Assembly (NCBI GenBank): GCA_023512835.1
Contig: CM042090.1
Span: forward strand, 54,175,365 to 54,239,364
Direction: 5' to 3'
Length of the DNA: 64,000 nt
Source of the DNA: Taxillus chinensis
Lineage: Eukaryota > Streptophyta > Magnoliopsida > Santalales > Loranthaceae
Shown here piece after piece: positions 1 through 10,585 of this stretch. The notes beneath the pieces are model-generated. The model was given only the letters and a program-made list of their open reading frames with translations. It did not search any database and was not told the DNA's origin. Position 1 is the stretch's first letter. Every line of letters starts with the position of its first letter. The position numbers were made by a program, and so were the translations under genes.

Positions 1-395
1 CGACCTTTTAGGGATTGTTTGGGAAGACCCGTATTCGCCTATATAGACATTTTGGAGAGTTTCGCATGATCACTTTTTCGGGCAGTTTGACCAGGGGCAT
101 TGACCATCTTTTGGCAAGTTTGACTTTTTCCAACGAAAGTTGTTTTGGCCATAACTTCTTCATTTTAAATCAGAATGGAGCTCGGTCAAGTTCGTTATTC
201 TCCAAATTTCTTCCTCTATCCCCTGATTTTGGTCTTGGGGTACTTCAGGGACTTGTAGCAAAGGTCATCCATTTTGGGCTTCCCCATTCGTGTAACTGTA
301 TCCATCTTGTGCAAATCGCAGGGAATCTCTAAGGACCTGTTCAACAAGGTATATGGCATGGGCAAAAAGGTATATACACCAAATGGGGTCCAACA
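1..395 (-). repeat. 3' LTR of element A (U3 start only)
   Basis: Positions 1-395 match 19599-20022 of the 5' LTR closely, with a handful of substitutions. About 32 bp are missing between two copies of the short repeat AAATGGGG, near 381-390. The element-sense LTR starts with TG at 395, immediately after a polypurine tract. The rest of this LTR lies left of the window. Confidence 0.85.
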
Positions 396-408
396 TCTGC
401 CCCTCTTT
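396..408 (-). other. Polypurine tract of element A
   Basis: In element sense this is a run of A and G with one C (AAAGAGGGGCAGA), directly followed by the TG that opens the 3' LTR at 395. Position and composition fit the plus-strand DNA primer of LTR retrotransposons. Confidence 0.75.
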
Positions 409-440
409 GTGCACTGTTTGTATACAAACAGCGCACAAAG
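405..440. repeat. 36-bp near-perfect palindrome beside the polypurine tract
   Basis: Two 18-nt arms meet with no loop; 17 of 18 pairs match (mismatch at the ninth base). It overlaps the outer edge of the polypurine tract. Confidence 0.75.
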
Positions 441-611
441 ATAAAAGGGAGTCATTTTGGACGGGTTGGAGCACTTACCTGACTTACCTAGCACAGAGGA
501 AGAATAGAATGCGGCGGTTGGGTCTGTCCCCGAGAGGGAAAAGGGGCTTCAAAGCCTGGTGGACTTGGATAATACTTTGATGAGGCACCTAAGGCCACCT
601 GATACTGGAGA

Positions 612-1612
612 TTGAAAGCCTACAACAATGACAGGCTTGAACTGAAAAATGGAAAGCCCACAGCAATGATAGGCTTGAACTGAAAAAGAAAGCCTACGAC
701 AACGATAGACTTGGGTTGAAAATGCAATGATAGGCTTGAATTGAAGAATGAAAAAGGCCCACAGTAATGATAGGCTTAACTGAAAATGGAAAGGCCCATA
801 GCAATGATAGGCTCGAATTGAAAAATGAAAAAGGCCCACAGTAATGATAGGCTTAACTGAAAATGGAAAGGCCCACAGCAATGATAGGCTTGAATTGAAA
901 ATAGAAAGGCCCACAGTAATGATAGGCTTAACTGAAAATAGAAAAGCCCACAACAATGATAGGGTGGAATTGAAAATGGAAAGGCCCACATCAACGATAG
1001 GCTTGGCTTGAAAATGGAAAGGCCCTCAGCAACGATAGGCTTAAACTGAAAATAGAAAGCCCACAACAACGATAGGCTTAAACTGAAAATAAAAAGCCCA
1101 CAGCAACGATAGGCTTAAACTGAAAATAGAAAGCCCACAGCAACGATAGGCTTAAACTGAAAATAGAAAGCCCACAGCAACGATAGGCTTAAAACTGAAA
1201 ATAGAAAGCCCACAACAATGATAGGCTTGAACTAAAAATTGAAAGGCCCACAACAACGATAGGCTCGAATTGAAAATGGAAAGGCCCACAACAACGATAG
1301 GCTTGGCTTGAAAATGGAAAGGCCCTCAGCAATTATAGGCTTAAACTGAAAATAGAAAGCCCACAGCAACGATAGGCTTAAACTAAAAATAGAAAGTCCA
1401 CTGCAACGATAGGCTTAAACTGAAAATAGAAAGCCCACAGCAACGATAGGCTTAAACTGAAAATAGAAAGCCCACGGCAATGATAGGCTTAAACTGAAAA
1501 TAGAAAGCCCACAGCAACGATAGGCTTGAACTGAAAATTGAAAGGCCCACAGCAACGATAGGCTCGTATTGAAAATAGAAAGCCCACAGCAACGCTAGGC
1601 TTAAGCTGGAAA
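612..1612 (-). repeat. 37-bp tandem array in the 3' UTR of element A
   Basis: A unit of about 37 bp with core AGCCCACAGCAACGATAGGC is repeated roughly 26-28 times, with scattered substitutions and some shortened units at the left. It lies between the integrase stop and the polypurine tract, the place where Ogre and related elements are known to carry tandem repeats. Open frames across it are a by-product of the repeat period and are not called as genes. Confidence 0.9.
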
Positions 1613-2844
1613 AACTTGTTGGAGACATCAATTGGTATTTGGGGAAATGCTTTAAGGAAATGGTGAGTTTGGAAAGTAACCCAATTTGGGCTCCCTCTAC
1701 GAGTTCACTCAAGGAGGTCGCTCTACGAGGTGACCCAAAAGGGGAAAAAGTTTGTCAAGTGCCAAAAGGATGCATTTAGAGCTTGGGGAAATTGCAAAGA
1801 AAGAGTTGTAAAGTTGAACAAAGAAAGCTAGGATAGCTTGATGAGAAGCTTGCTGAGTATGAGCTCTTAGGATCTTCAGAGACGGCAACATTCCTGAAAT
1901 TACAGAGTATGCTGAATGTATGTAAATGATGCATGGACTGTAATGTGTCATATCTTGGGGATGCATAAACCTCAACCTGTGGTGCCATATGATGCCATGT
2001 GATGCGATGCGATGTATGCATCGAATGCAATGTGATGTATCACTGAGGGTTTGGCAAGGACTAGAGATTTATCTCAATGCTGTTGGAGAGGTTGGCTAAC
2101 ATTCAACTTGTTGGGGAACAATGTTCTCTTTGGATGGGGAGTCCATTCTGTCTTTGCTGGGGAACTCCCTTTTGTGCATGAAGGGTCTGTTAAATTTAGC
2201 TTCGCCATATTAAGGAGCTTGACTTGACGGCTTCTCTGGGGATAGTGATATTCTGTGGAGATATGAGTACTCTGAGTTGAGGACTTAATTTGTTTGGGGA
2301 TTTTGAGCTTGACCCTACTCATAAGGTAATGCCAATGGATCCCACTGGGGATTTAAGATATTTTATTTAAATGTGAAATGAGGAGGATAAAATATGATTA
2401 AGGATATAAAACGGGATTTTGCTGGTTTGATTCCACAAAACATATTTATATCATAAAAAGTGTCCTATTGTTATAATCTGATAAACAGAATTACAAGTCT
2501 TTAAAAAGCATAATATACAAATTTGATTCGAGCGTGCTGCAGGTTTGACCAAGTCTTCCACTGTTTGCAGCCGCTGTTTTTGGATGATGTTGTCTCCACT
2601 GTTTGCAAAGGACGCTATTTGTTGTGGTCCTGATCCTTTCAGATTCTGACTAATTTCACCCTTTCAAGATTTATTATTGGCTTTGTATTTTACCCTTGGT
2701 GCCCTTCCGGGTTTTCACCAAGTCCGCCTTTGTTTTCTTTTTTTGTCTTTTGTTGGAGCTTTGTATTTTACCCTTGGTGCCCTTTCGGGTTTTCACCAAG
2801 TCCGCTCATTACAGGAATGAGAATCTTGTTGGGAGGTATGAGAG
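1613..2844 (-). other. Remaining 3' UTR of element A
   Basis: No coding region is recognisable. Two direct copies of a roughly 46-bp segment (about 2686-2732 and 2760-2806, containing CCTTGGTGCCCT and CACCAAGTCCGC) lie beside the integrase stop. A GATG/CATG-rich stretch covers 1985-2040. Confidence 0.6.
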
Positions 2845-3840
2845 TTAAGCATAAAACTTTTTGACGGCATCACTATTCACTGGATTAGGAAGCTCATCTC
2901 CGTCCATTTTGGCAAGGATCAATGCGCCTCCCAAGAATGCTTTTTTCACAACATATGGGCCTTCATAATTGGGAGTCCACTTGCCTCGATGGTCATGCTG
3001 GATTGGCAAGATCTTTTTGAGGACAAGATCACCCTCGTGAAAGCTTCTGGGCTTCACCTTTTTATTGTAATTGTTGATCATTCTTTGTTGATACAGCTGT
3101 CCTCTGCAAACTGCTGCCAAGCGCTTGCCTTCAATTAAATTCAACTGCTCATAACGACTTTGGGCCCATTCTGCTTCTTCGAGCTGAGTATCCTTAAGTA
3201 CCCGGAGGGAGGGTATCTCCACTTCGACTGGTAGAACTGCTTCCATGCCATAGACCAAAGAAAATGGAGTTGCCCCGGTCGATGTACGCACTGAGGTACG
3301 ATAAGCATGCAAAGCATATGGTAGCTTCTCGTGCCAATCTTTGTATGTTTCAGACATCTTTCTGATAATGTTCTTGATGTTCTTGTTGGCTGCCTCGACT
3401 GCTCCATTCATCTTTGGGCGATAGGGGGTCGAGTTGCGATGTTGAATTTTGTATGTTTCACACAACTTCCCTATCATCCGACTGTTCAAATTGGCAGCAT
3501 TGTCTGTTATGATCTGCTCGGGAAGGCCATATCAACATATGATGTTGTTCCGCATAAATCGAAGTACCACAGCCTGTGTGACATTAGCATATGATGTTGC
3601 TTCTACCCACTTGGTGAAGTAATCAATGGCTACCAAAATGAAACGATGACCATTAGAAGCCTTTGGAGATATTGGTTCAATAACATCAATGCCCCAAAGC
3701 GAGAACGGCCACGGGGAAACCATCACGTGAAGTTTGGACGGCGGTACTTGGATCTTGTCGCCATAAATTTGACAGTTGAGGCATTTGCGCACATATTTAT
3801 TGCAATCTTTTTCCATGGTGACCCAATAATAGCCCATTCG
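2845..3840 (-). pseudogene. Integrase of element A
   Basis: This is the C-terminal pol domain that would insert element cDNA into chromosomes. Two minus-strand open pieces (3837-3532 and 3489-2845) together carry the zinc-binding second half (CLNC), the core with the first Asp in WGIDVIEP, the second Asp in TDNAAN and the Glu in NGAVEAANKN, and a C-terminal region with GPYVVKKAF. Stops near 3840 and 3532 separate it from RNase H and break the core. It ends before the tandem-repeat 3' UTR. All three catalytic residues remain visible, but the frame is broken, so it is an inactive copy. Confidence 0.85.
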
Positions 3841-3846
3841 CGTGAT

Positions 3847-4846
3847 TTATCTTGTTAATGCATGTCCGTTTGCATGTGAACCACATTCCCCTTCGTGCAC
3901 TTCTTTCATTATTTGTGTCGATTCTTCTTTTGCCACACACCGCAATAATACCATGTCATGGTTTCTCTTATACAGAATCGAGCCATCAAGATAATAGTTG
4001 GATGCTGACCTTCGGATATTTCTTTCATCAGATTCAAAGGCCTCTGCTGGGTATTCTTGCTTAAGCAAATACTGTTTGACGTCCTCAAACCAAGGTTTTT
4101 CTTCAGTATTTCCTTCAATGGCCATGCAATGTGCAGGAGCATCTTGTATACGGATATCGAAAGACTGGACTTCCAACTTTGTGTTTAGTCGAAGGAGGGA
4201 GGCTAGAGTGGCCAACGCATCAGGAATCTGATTGTATTCCCTGGGCATATGCTTAAACATGATGTCTTCGAATTGCTCGGCTAACTCCGTAACGTGCTTC
4301 CGATATGGGATTAATTTGTGGTTTCGAGTCTCCCATTCACCCCTTACTTGAAAAATGATGAGTACCGAATCGCCGAACACTCGTAATTTTTTGATTCCTT
4401 TGTTAATGGCTTCTTGAAGTCCCATCACACAAGCCTCATATTCTGCTATATTGTTTGTACAAGGGAAGGTTAGCTTTGCCGCCATGGGGAAATGTTCGCC
4501 TTTTGGGGATATCAGGATGGCCCTAACACCATGACCTAAGAGACTGGAGGCTCCATCGAACCACATCGTCCATATGTCTGATACTTCAGCCGAAATGATG
4601 TTGATGTGCTCATCTGGGAAGCCAATAGTCATGGGCTCGTAATCTTCTAGTGCTTTGTCTGCCAGATAGTCGGCTATTGCACTTCCTTTTATGGCTTTTT
4701 GAGGTACGTAAATGATATCGTACTCCGATAGGATCAAGCTCATTTGGCGATTCTTCCAGAGAAATGGATGGTTTTTCCAAGAGATATTTGAGTGGATCAT
4801 GCCTCGAAATCAGCCATGTGGTATGATAAAGAGTGTATTGCCTCAA
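3847..4846 (-). pseudogene. Second (archaeal-type) RNase H and linker of element A
   Basis: A 317-residue open stretch (4800-3847) contains WFDGASS, the NNIAEYEA segment, FGDS and a late PDALATLAS segment. That pattern is a plant-type extra RNase H and matches the duplicated RNase H of Tat/Ogre elements. It is followed by the start of the integrase zinc-binding region (GECGSHANGH). The junction with the upstream RT/RNase H piece near 4840 is broken. Its role would be RNA removal during reverse transcription. Confidence 0.8.
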
Positions 4847-6303
4847 TCATCTTGTTATCCAAACAAGGGCACAACACGTCTTCTCCAAGGGCGTGTAGTT
4901 CTCTTCATTGATGGTGAACTTCTTGCTGACGTAATAAATGGCTTGCTCCTTCTTGCCTGTAGAATCGTGTTGCCCCAAGACACAACCCATCGCTGACTCC
5001 TGAACGGTCAAGTATAAGATTAGAGGTCTATCCGGTACTGGTGGGACCAAAATAGGTGGATTAGACAGATATTGTTTGATCTTGTCAAAAGCTTCTTGAC
5101 ACTTGTCATTCCAAATTTCTGGGTTGTTCTTTCGTAAAGTCTTGAAAATGGATTCACAGGTGGCTGTCAATTGGGAAATAAATCGGGCAATGTAATTTAG
5201 TCACCCTAGGAATCCTCTAACCTCCTTGATGGTCTGTGGTGGCGGAATCTCTTGGATAGCTCGAACTTTATCTGGATCGATTTCAACTCCTTTTTGGCTC
5301 ACAATGAAACCCAACAGTTTTCCCGACATGGCTCCGAAAGTTCACTTTTCGGGGTTCAATTTTAGCTGATATTTCAGTAGCCTGTTGAAGAGCTTGCGGA
5401 GTACTTCGATATGATCTTCAGTGCTTCGTGATTTAGCTATCATGTCGTCCACATATACTTCGACTTCCTTATGCATCATATCATGGAATAGAGTCACCAT
5501 GGCTCGCTGATAGGTGGCTCCTGCGTTCTTTAGACCAAACGACATCACATTATAGCAGAAAGTGCCCCAAAGTGTCGTGAATGTGGTCCTCTCTTTGTGT
5601 TCGGGGGCCATACGAATTTGATTATAGCCCGAGAAACCATCCATGAATGAAAATAGAGCTTGCTTTGCCGTATTATCCACTAGCGTATCAATGTGAGGAA
5701 GTGGGAAGTTATCCTTTGGACTAGCCCAATTCAAATCTCTATAATCAACGCATGCGGACCTTGCCTCCTTTCTTCGGTACTGGTACAACATTGGCCACCC
5801 ATTCTGGATAATGGGAGACACTTAAGAAACCTGCGTCCCATTGCTTTTTGACTTCTTCTTTAATCTTCAGTAGCATCTCTGGTCTCATTCTTCTCAATTT
5901 CTGCTAAACTGGCTTGCATTCCGGCCTCACTGGTATGTGATGCTGCACTATGTCTGTGTCTAATCCTGGCATATCTTGATATGACCATGCAAAAACATCT
6001 ATGTAGCTCCTTAACAGCTCAATTAATTGCTTCTTGATGTTGGTAGCTATTAAGGATCCCACCCTTAATTCTCTTGGTTCGGCAACCGTCCCCAAATTCA
6101 CTGTTTCTACTGGGTCTTCACTTGGAATGGAGAAATGGTCTTCCCTTTCCAATAGGTGTATAATCTCCCCTGGTAGCTCAGGTGTCTCCTCTACCTCATT
6201 CTCGTCAGCTTCAAACACGGGCTGCTCCCAGTTTGGACTTTGGTCAAACCTTTGGCATCTCGTTACGCCTTCGCATACTATGTTTTCATTGACATTATGA
6301 TAC
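4847..6303 (-). pseudogene. Reverse transcriptase and first RNase H of element A
   Basis: The pol region downstream of the intron starts at 6303. Pieces at 6218-5904, 5821-5342 and 5170-4847 carry the RT N-terminus (ELLRSYIDVFAWSYQDMPGLD), fingers and palm (CVDYRDLN, FSGYNQI), the catalytic YVDD (about 5444-5455) and the start of RNase H (AIYYVSKKFT). Stops occur at about 5904, 5342 and 5199, and a frameshift lies near 5760. The duplicate at 8033-9667 is nearly the same but keeps an open RT frame. This was the cDNA-synthesis enzyme; it is broken here. Confidence 0.88.
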
Positions 6304-6739
6304 CTACTTATAATAGAATGACAAGTTGGTAACCAAATATGATATGCATATTGTCATCACTGGTTTTCGTCCGGGCCCTTTTGGGGTGAGCTCAAACTAA
6401 ACCAATGGTGAGAAAATTTAGAGTCGCCACCAACTGTTTTTGGGGTACAGTTGGATACCCTCTACTTTGAGTAGTTTTAAGTGTATGGTCTGCGTTATCA
6501 GAGATGGGTTCGGGAGTTGGTTACGTGTAGGGAAGGATTAGCACCCCTACAGCGCCCTTTCGGTATCTAATTTAGGAGGAGGAGGTTTTATTTTATTTAT
6601 ACTGCCATGACTGGGCTAAGTTAAAAAGTTTATATTTTTATTTGGCTAAGTTATTTATTAAAGTCATGGTTAAAATGGATTTATCCTAAATTTCTAAAGG
6701 GAATCCTAAAGGTTTTGGATTTTTGAAGTGGATAATGAG

Positions 6740-7170
6740 ATCCTAGGGATTGGTTTGTTTTTTGGTTTTGTTCTTGAAAATTGAAAATCCTAAAAAATAT
6801 TTGTTTATTTTTCCCCCTTTTTTGGTTTGCATTAGAACATGCATTTTGTGTTTGTTTTTCTATATTTTTTGTTGTTTTTTTTGTTTTTTTTTGTTGGAAG
6901 ACATTTGGAAAACATTTTATGAAAACATTTTCAAAACATGTTGTTGAAGAGATTTTAAAAAAAACATTTTATTAAAAAAAAAACATTTTGTTTTTGTTTG
7001 TTTTTCTGTTTTGTTTTGTTTTTGTTTGTTTGTTTGTTTGTTTTGTTTTGTTTTCTCTTTTTTTTTGAAAACATTTTGAAAATTATTTATTGAAAACGTT
7101 TTGAAAAACATGTTTGTTTTTTTTGTGTTTTTTTTTGTGTTTTTTTTGAAATTGAAAATACATATATCAA
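6740..7170. repeat. T-rich low-complexity tract in the solo LTR
   Basis: Runs of T with GTTTT-type spacing (A-rich in element sense). The same tract recurs at about 17500-17880 in the 5' LTR with a different length, so it is hypervariable LTR sequence. Confidence 0.8.
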
Positions 7171-7906
7171 AATAGATGTGGCGTGTGTGAGTATGACATC
7201 CACAAAAATAAAATCACTCTTTTTTTCCTTTTCTTTTTATTGCTTTTCATCTTCTCCTTTTGCTCTCTCCTTTTTTCTTTTCTTTCTTTCTTCTCTTCTA
7301 TTTTCTTTTCTTTTTACTATACTTTACATATTACAACATACACATAGGAAGAAATACAGGAAAACACAATGAAAAAGGCTGAAAAGGGATTACACCAAAT
7401 ATAGATAAGCTCAAAACGAAAATTAGAAAATGCTAAAAAAATAATTACATTAAATATAGATACAAATAAGCTGAAAAAGAAGTGAAAAGATAAGGGCTGA
7501 ACCGACTTTGAAGCTTTGCAACGCCAATCTTCTGCTTGAGCTTCCGCCGGTGCTGATAGTCACTTCCTCGACTCGGAATCGACAGATCTGAAAGTGGGAC
7601 TTATGAAGAGACTTCCCTGGTGTTCGGAGATAGGAGGGCTGAAGTTGGAGTTTGCAAGGAGTGGATGAGTGATCTCTTATGATGATGATTCTGGGATTCT
7701 GTGTTTTTTTGTTTTTTGGGTTTGCTAGGAGGAAGCTGGGGCGTTTTTTGATGATGAGGCTGGGGCGTTTTCTGATGATGATGAGGCTGGTTTTGATGAT
7801 GAGACTGGTTTTTCCCCTTTTTTGAATTTCTCTCCTTTCTTTCTTTTCCTTTCTCTCTGTGTGTTTTTTTTTTGCTCCGTCTGCACTGGGATGAGGAAGG
7901 GATGTA

Positions 7907-8032
7907 AAAGGGTACAGGTTTTTTTCCTTTTTTGCAACGAATTCCTTTTTTTCTCTCCTCCTTTTTTTCTCGATGGAACTGCAGACTGCATCTTAAAGGG
8001 CTGCCGAAAGTTTTTGGCTGGACTGTCATTAA
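7907..8032. repeat. Direct repeat, left copy, flanking the inserted pol segment
   Basis: About 125 bp of LTR sequence, from AAAGGGTACAGG to GGACTGTCATTAA, repeated almost exactly at 9668-9793. Confidence 0.85.
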
Positions 8033-8038
8033 GGTGCA

Positions 8039-8999
8039 CTTTTCGGGGTTCAATTTCAGTTGATATTTTCGTAGCCTGTTGAAGAGCTTGCGGAGTACTT
8101 CGATATGATCTTCAGTGCTTCGAGATTTGGCTATCATGTCGTCCACATATACCTCAACTTCTTTATGCATCATGTCGTGGAATAGGGTCACCATGGCTCG
8201 CTGATAGGTTGCCCTTGCGTTCCTCAGGCCAAAAGGCATCACATTATAGCAAAAGGTGCCCCAAAGTGTCGTGAATGTGGTCCTCTCTTTGTGTTCGGGG
8301 GCCATACGAATTTGATTATAGCCCGAGAAACCATCCATGAAGGAGAATAGGGCATGTTTTGCTGTATTATCCACTAAGGTGTCAATATGAGGAAGCGGGA
8401 AGTTGTCTTTCGGACTGGCCCAATTTAGATCTCTATAGTCGACACACATGCGTACTTTGCCTCCTTTCTTTGGTACCGGTACAACATTAGCGACCCATTC
8501 TGGATAGTGGGAGACACTTAGGACACCTGCATCCCATTGCTTTTTGACTTCTTCTTTAATCTTTAGTATCATCTCTGGCCTCATTCTTCGCAATTTCTGC
8601 TGTACTGGCTTGCACTCTGGCTTCACGGGTATGTGATGTTGCATTATATCTGTGTCTAACCCGGGCATATCTTGGTATGACCATGCAAAAATGTCGATGT
8701 AGCTTCTTAACAGCTCGATTAACTTCCTCCTGATGTCGGTAGCTATCAAAGACCCCACCCTCAATTCTTTTAGTTCGGCTGTCGTCCCCAAATTCACTGT
8801 TTCTACTGGGTCTTTACTTGGAACGGATAAACGGTCTTCCCTTTCCAATAGGCCTATAATCTCCCCTGGTAGCTCAGGTGTCTCTTCTATCTCATTCTCA
8901 TCAGCTTCAAACACGAGCTGCTCCCAGTTTGGACTTTGGTCAAACCTTTGGCATCTCGTTTCGCTTTCGCATACTATGTTTTCATTGACATTGTGATAC
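8039..8999 (-). pseudogene. RT fragment with open frame inside the solo LTR
   Basis: The open frame (9115-7601, 504 codons) mixes intron, RT and LTR sequence; only about 8999-8039 is genuine RT. It carries the DMPGLD segment, CVDYRDLN, FSGYNQI, PFGLRNA and the catalytic YVDD, without a stop. It is better preserved than the element-A copy at 4847-6303. The RT stops after the palm at LNPEK and runs into unrelated LTR sequence, so thumb, RNase H and integrase are missing. It is a trapped fragment, not a working enzyme. Confidence 0.85.
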
Positions 9000-9170
9000 C
9001 TGTTTATAAGAGAATGACAAGTTGGTAACCAAATATGATATGCATATGTGATGAATGGAATGCACCATGAAAGATTTGAAAAACACATTTTATTGGAAGG
9101 TTTAAGGAAAAACAAATGTTCACAGCTTCAAAGTACATAGAATACATTAAACCCCAGCGACCCGTAAGCA

Positions 9171-9662
9171 TTACATTATGGGGAGGTCCAGGTTGGTCCA
9201 ATTGTTCAATGGATGGTTGGGATCCTCTCGCACTAAATGAACCATCTCGCTTGGTGCATGCTCATTTGTGTCTAATACGGCTACAGTCCCCGTCTTGGGC
9301 TCAGGTTGGCTCTTATGGATAAACCCTCCACTCCGGAATGTAACATTCAAAGGGGGAAAACTTCTCCTTTCTTCTTGTACTGGCCTTTTCTGCAATCTTG
9401 CCATTCTGACTTCTCTCTTCTTGATAGCTTCCCTCTGTCTGTCATCTTTTGTAGGGACGTAGCCTAGCCCAAACTTTTCGGTATTTTCTCGGATGGTCAG
9501 GGGTTTCTGAATCCCTTGAGCTGTCAGGCCTAATCCTTGCCTCGGTTTGTACCCCTGTTTGATCATAGCGGCTGCAACCATTTTTGCTGCCTTCGAGAGA
9601 TGATGGTCTGGGGCAGAAGCGACATTCACCATCTCAAAAGCCCGATAGGAGCATTCTGGCAC
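9171..9662 (-). pseudogene. Protease C-terminus / G-patch fragment inside the solo LTR
   Basis: The 163-residue open stretch has the glycine-rich G-patch core (GYKPRQGLGLTAQG) followed by FGLGYVP and a basic region. It matches 11227-11720 of element A. The stop is at the intron donor (9174-9173), so the stop would be removed by splicing. The N-terminal protease half is absent because the LTR resumes at 9668. Confidence 0.8.
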
Positions 9663-9667
9663 ATCTT

Positions 9668-9793
9668 AAAGGGTACAGGTTTTTTTTTTTTTTGCAACGA
9701 ATTCCTTTTTTTCTCTCCTCCTTTTTTTCTCGATGGAACTGCAGACTGCATCTTAAAGGGCTTCCGAAAGTTTTTGGCTGGACTGTCATTAAT
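9668..9793. repeat. Direct repeat, right copy, flanking the inserted pol segment
   Basis: Matches 7907-8032 with a few differences (T-run length and one base in CTTCCGAAAG versus CTGCCGAAAG). LTR sequence continues from here. Confidence 0.85.
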
Positions 9794-10135
9794 TGCAGCA
9801 TTTAATGCTACATTATTGATTTCTTCAGTTTCATCCAGGTCTTGTGCAATCTGTCGGGTGCATTATTATTTCCAGCTCCATTAATTTGCAGATCAGTGTC
9901 TAGTCGGGTGGTCAGTGTGTGCGGGAAAAGGGGAACTCGTGATTTGCCTTTTTGAATTTGTAGTTTAGCAGCACATGTGACCGACAAGTATTCAAAATAA
10001 AGTTTTGTCAGATGGCCAGCGCATAAAACAAGCCCCGTGAACGACCAGCGAGAGGAAGAAAGGAAACCCGTGAGAAAAAGCCGGCGCGAAAAGCCAGCGA
10101 GTAAAAAATCAGCGAAGGCAAAAAAAGAGTCGGAA

Positions 10136-10585
10136 GTTCGAAGTGTCGGCAGGTCGAAGCGTTGGTAGGTCGAAGTGTCGGCAGCGAGGCTTTGAGGGTC
10201 GAAGGGTCGGAGGTGGAAGGCGTACGGGTGCCGCGGGTCGAAGGCGTCGTAGCGAGGCTTCGAGGGTCGCGGGCGTCGAAGTGTCGGCAGCGAGGCTTCG
10301 AGGGTCGAAGGGTCGAAGGTCAGAAATCAGTAGGTCAACGGGGCTTCGAGGCTTCGAGGCTTCGGGGCTTTGAGCTTCGGGACTTCGGGGCTTCGAGCTT
10401 CGGGGCTCCGAGGCTTCGAGCTTCGAGGCTTCGATCTTCGGGACTTCGGGGCTTCGAGCTTCGGGCTTCGAGGCCTCGGGGCTTCGAGGCTTCGAGGTTC
10501 GGGACTTAGGGGCTTCGAGCTTCGGGGCTTCGAGGCTTCGAGCTTCGGGGTCAATGGGTCGAAGTGTCGGCAGGTCAACGGTCAA
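10136..10585. repeat. GC-rich TTCGAGGC-type minisatellite in the solo LTR
   Basis: Short units such as GCTTCGAGGCTTCGAG and GTCGAAGTGTCGGCAG repeat irregularly. All frames stay open because of the repeat. The homologous stretch of the 5' LTR is 19090-19500. Confidence 0.85.

Larger units (their letters stand above)
8033..9667 (-). other. Internal pro-intron-RT segment inserted in the solo LTR
   Basis: From 8033 the sequence changes abruptly from LTR to pol, and at about 9667 it changes back. The segment is collinear with element A: end of the G-patch region, the 175-bp intron, then RT up to the palm/thumb. It has no LTRs or terminal repeats of its own. It keeps the intron, so its source was unspliced RNA or DNA. 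About 125 bp of LTR is present on both sides. Confidence 0.85.

Noticed and set aside
15..332. 105-codon plus-strand ORF, repeated at 19613-19930 and partly at 10630-10822
   Set aside because: It runs antisense through the U3 of element A LTRs. Its conservation is explained by LTR homology, and no domain is recognisable.
612..1612. Regular short repeat resembling a CRISPR array
   Set aside because: Units are adjacent without unique spacers, and the context is a plant retrotransposon 3' UTR.
549..1712. Long minus-strand frames rich in Phe and Leu
   Set aside because: Product of the 37-bp tandem array. Period and composition explain the open frames.
7601..8038. C-terminal basic extension of the RT frame in the solo LTR
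   Set aside because: LTR sequence read through by chance after the RT fragment ends. Low-complexity Lys/Ser/His composition.
10109..10585. Ser/Pro/Arg-rich open frames on both strands
   Set aside because: They result from the GC-rich short repeat, which stays open in all frames. Not genes.
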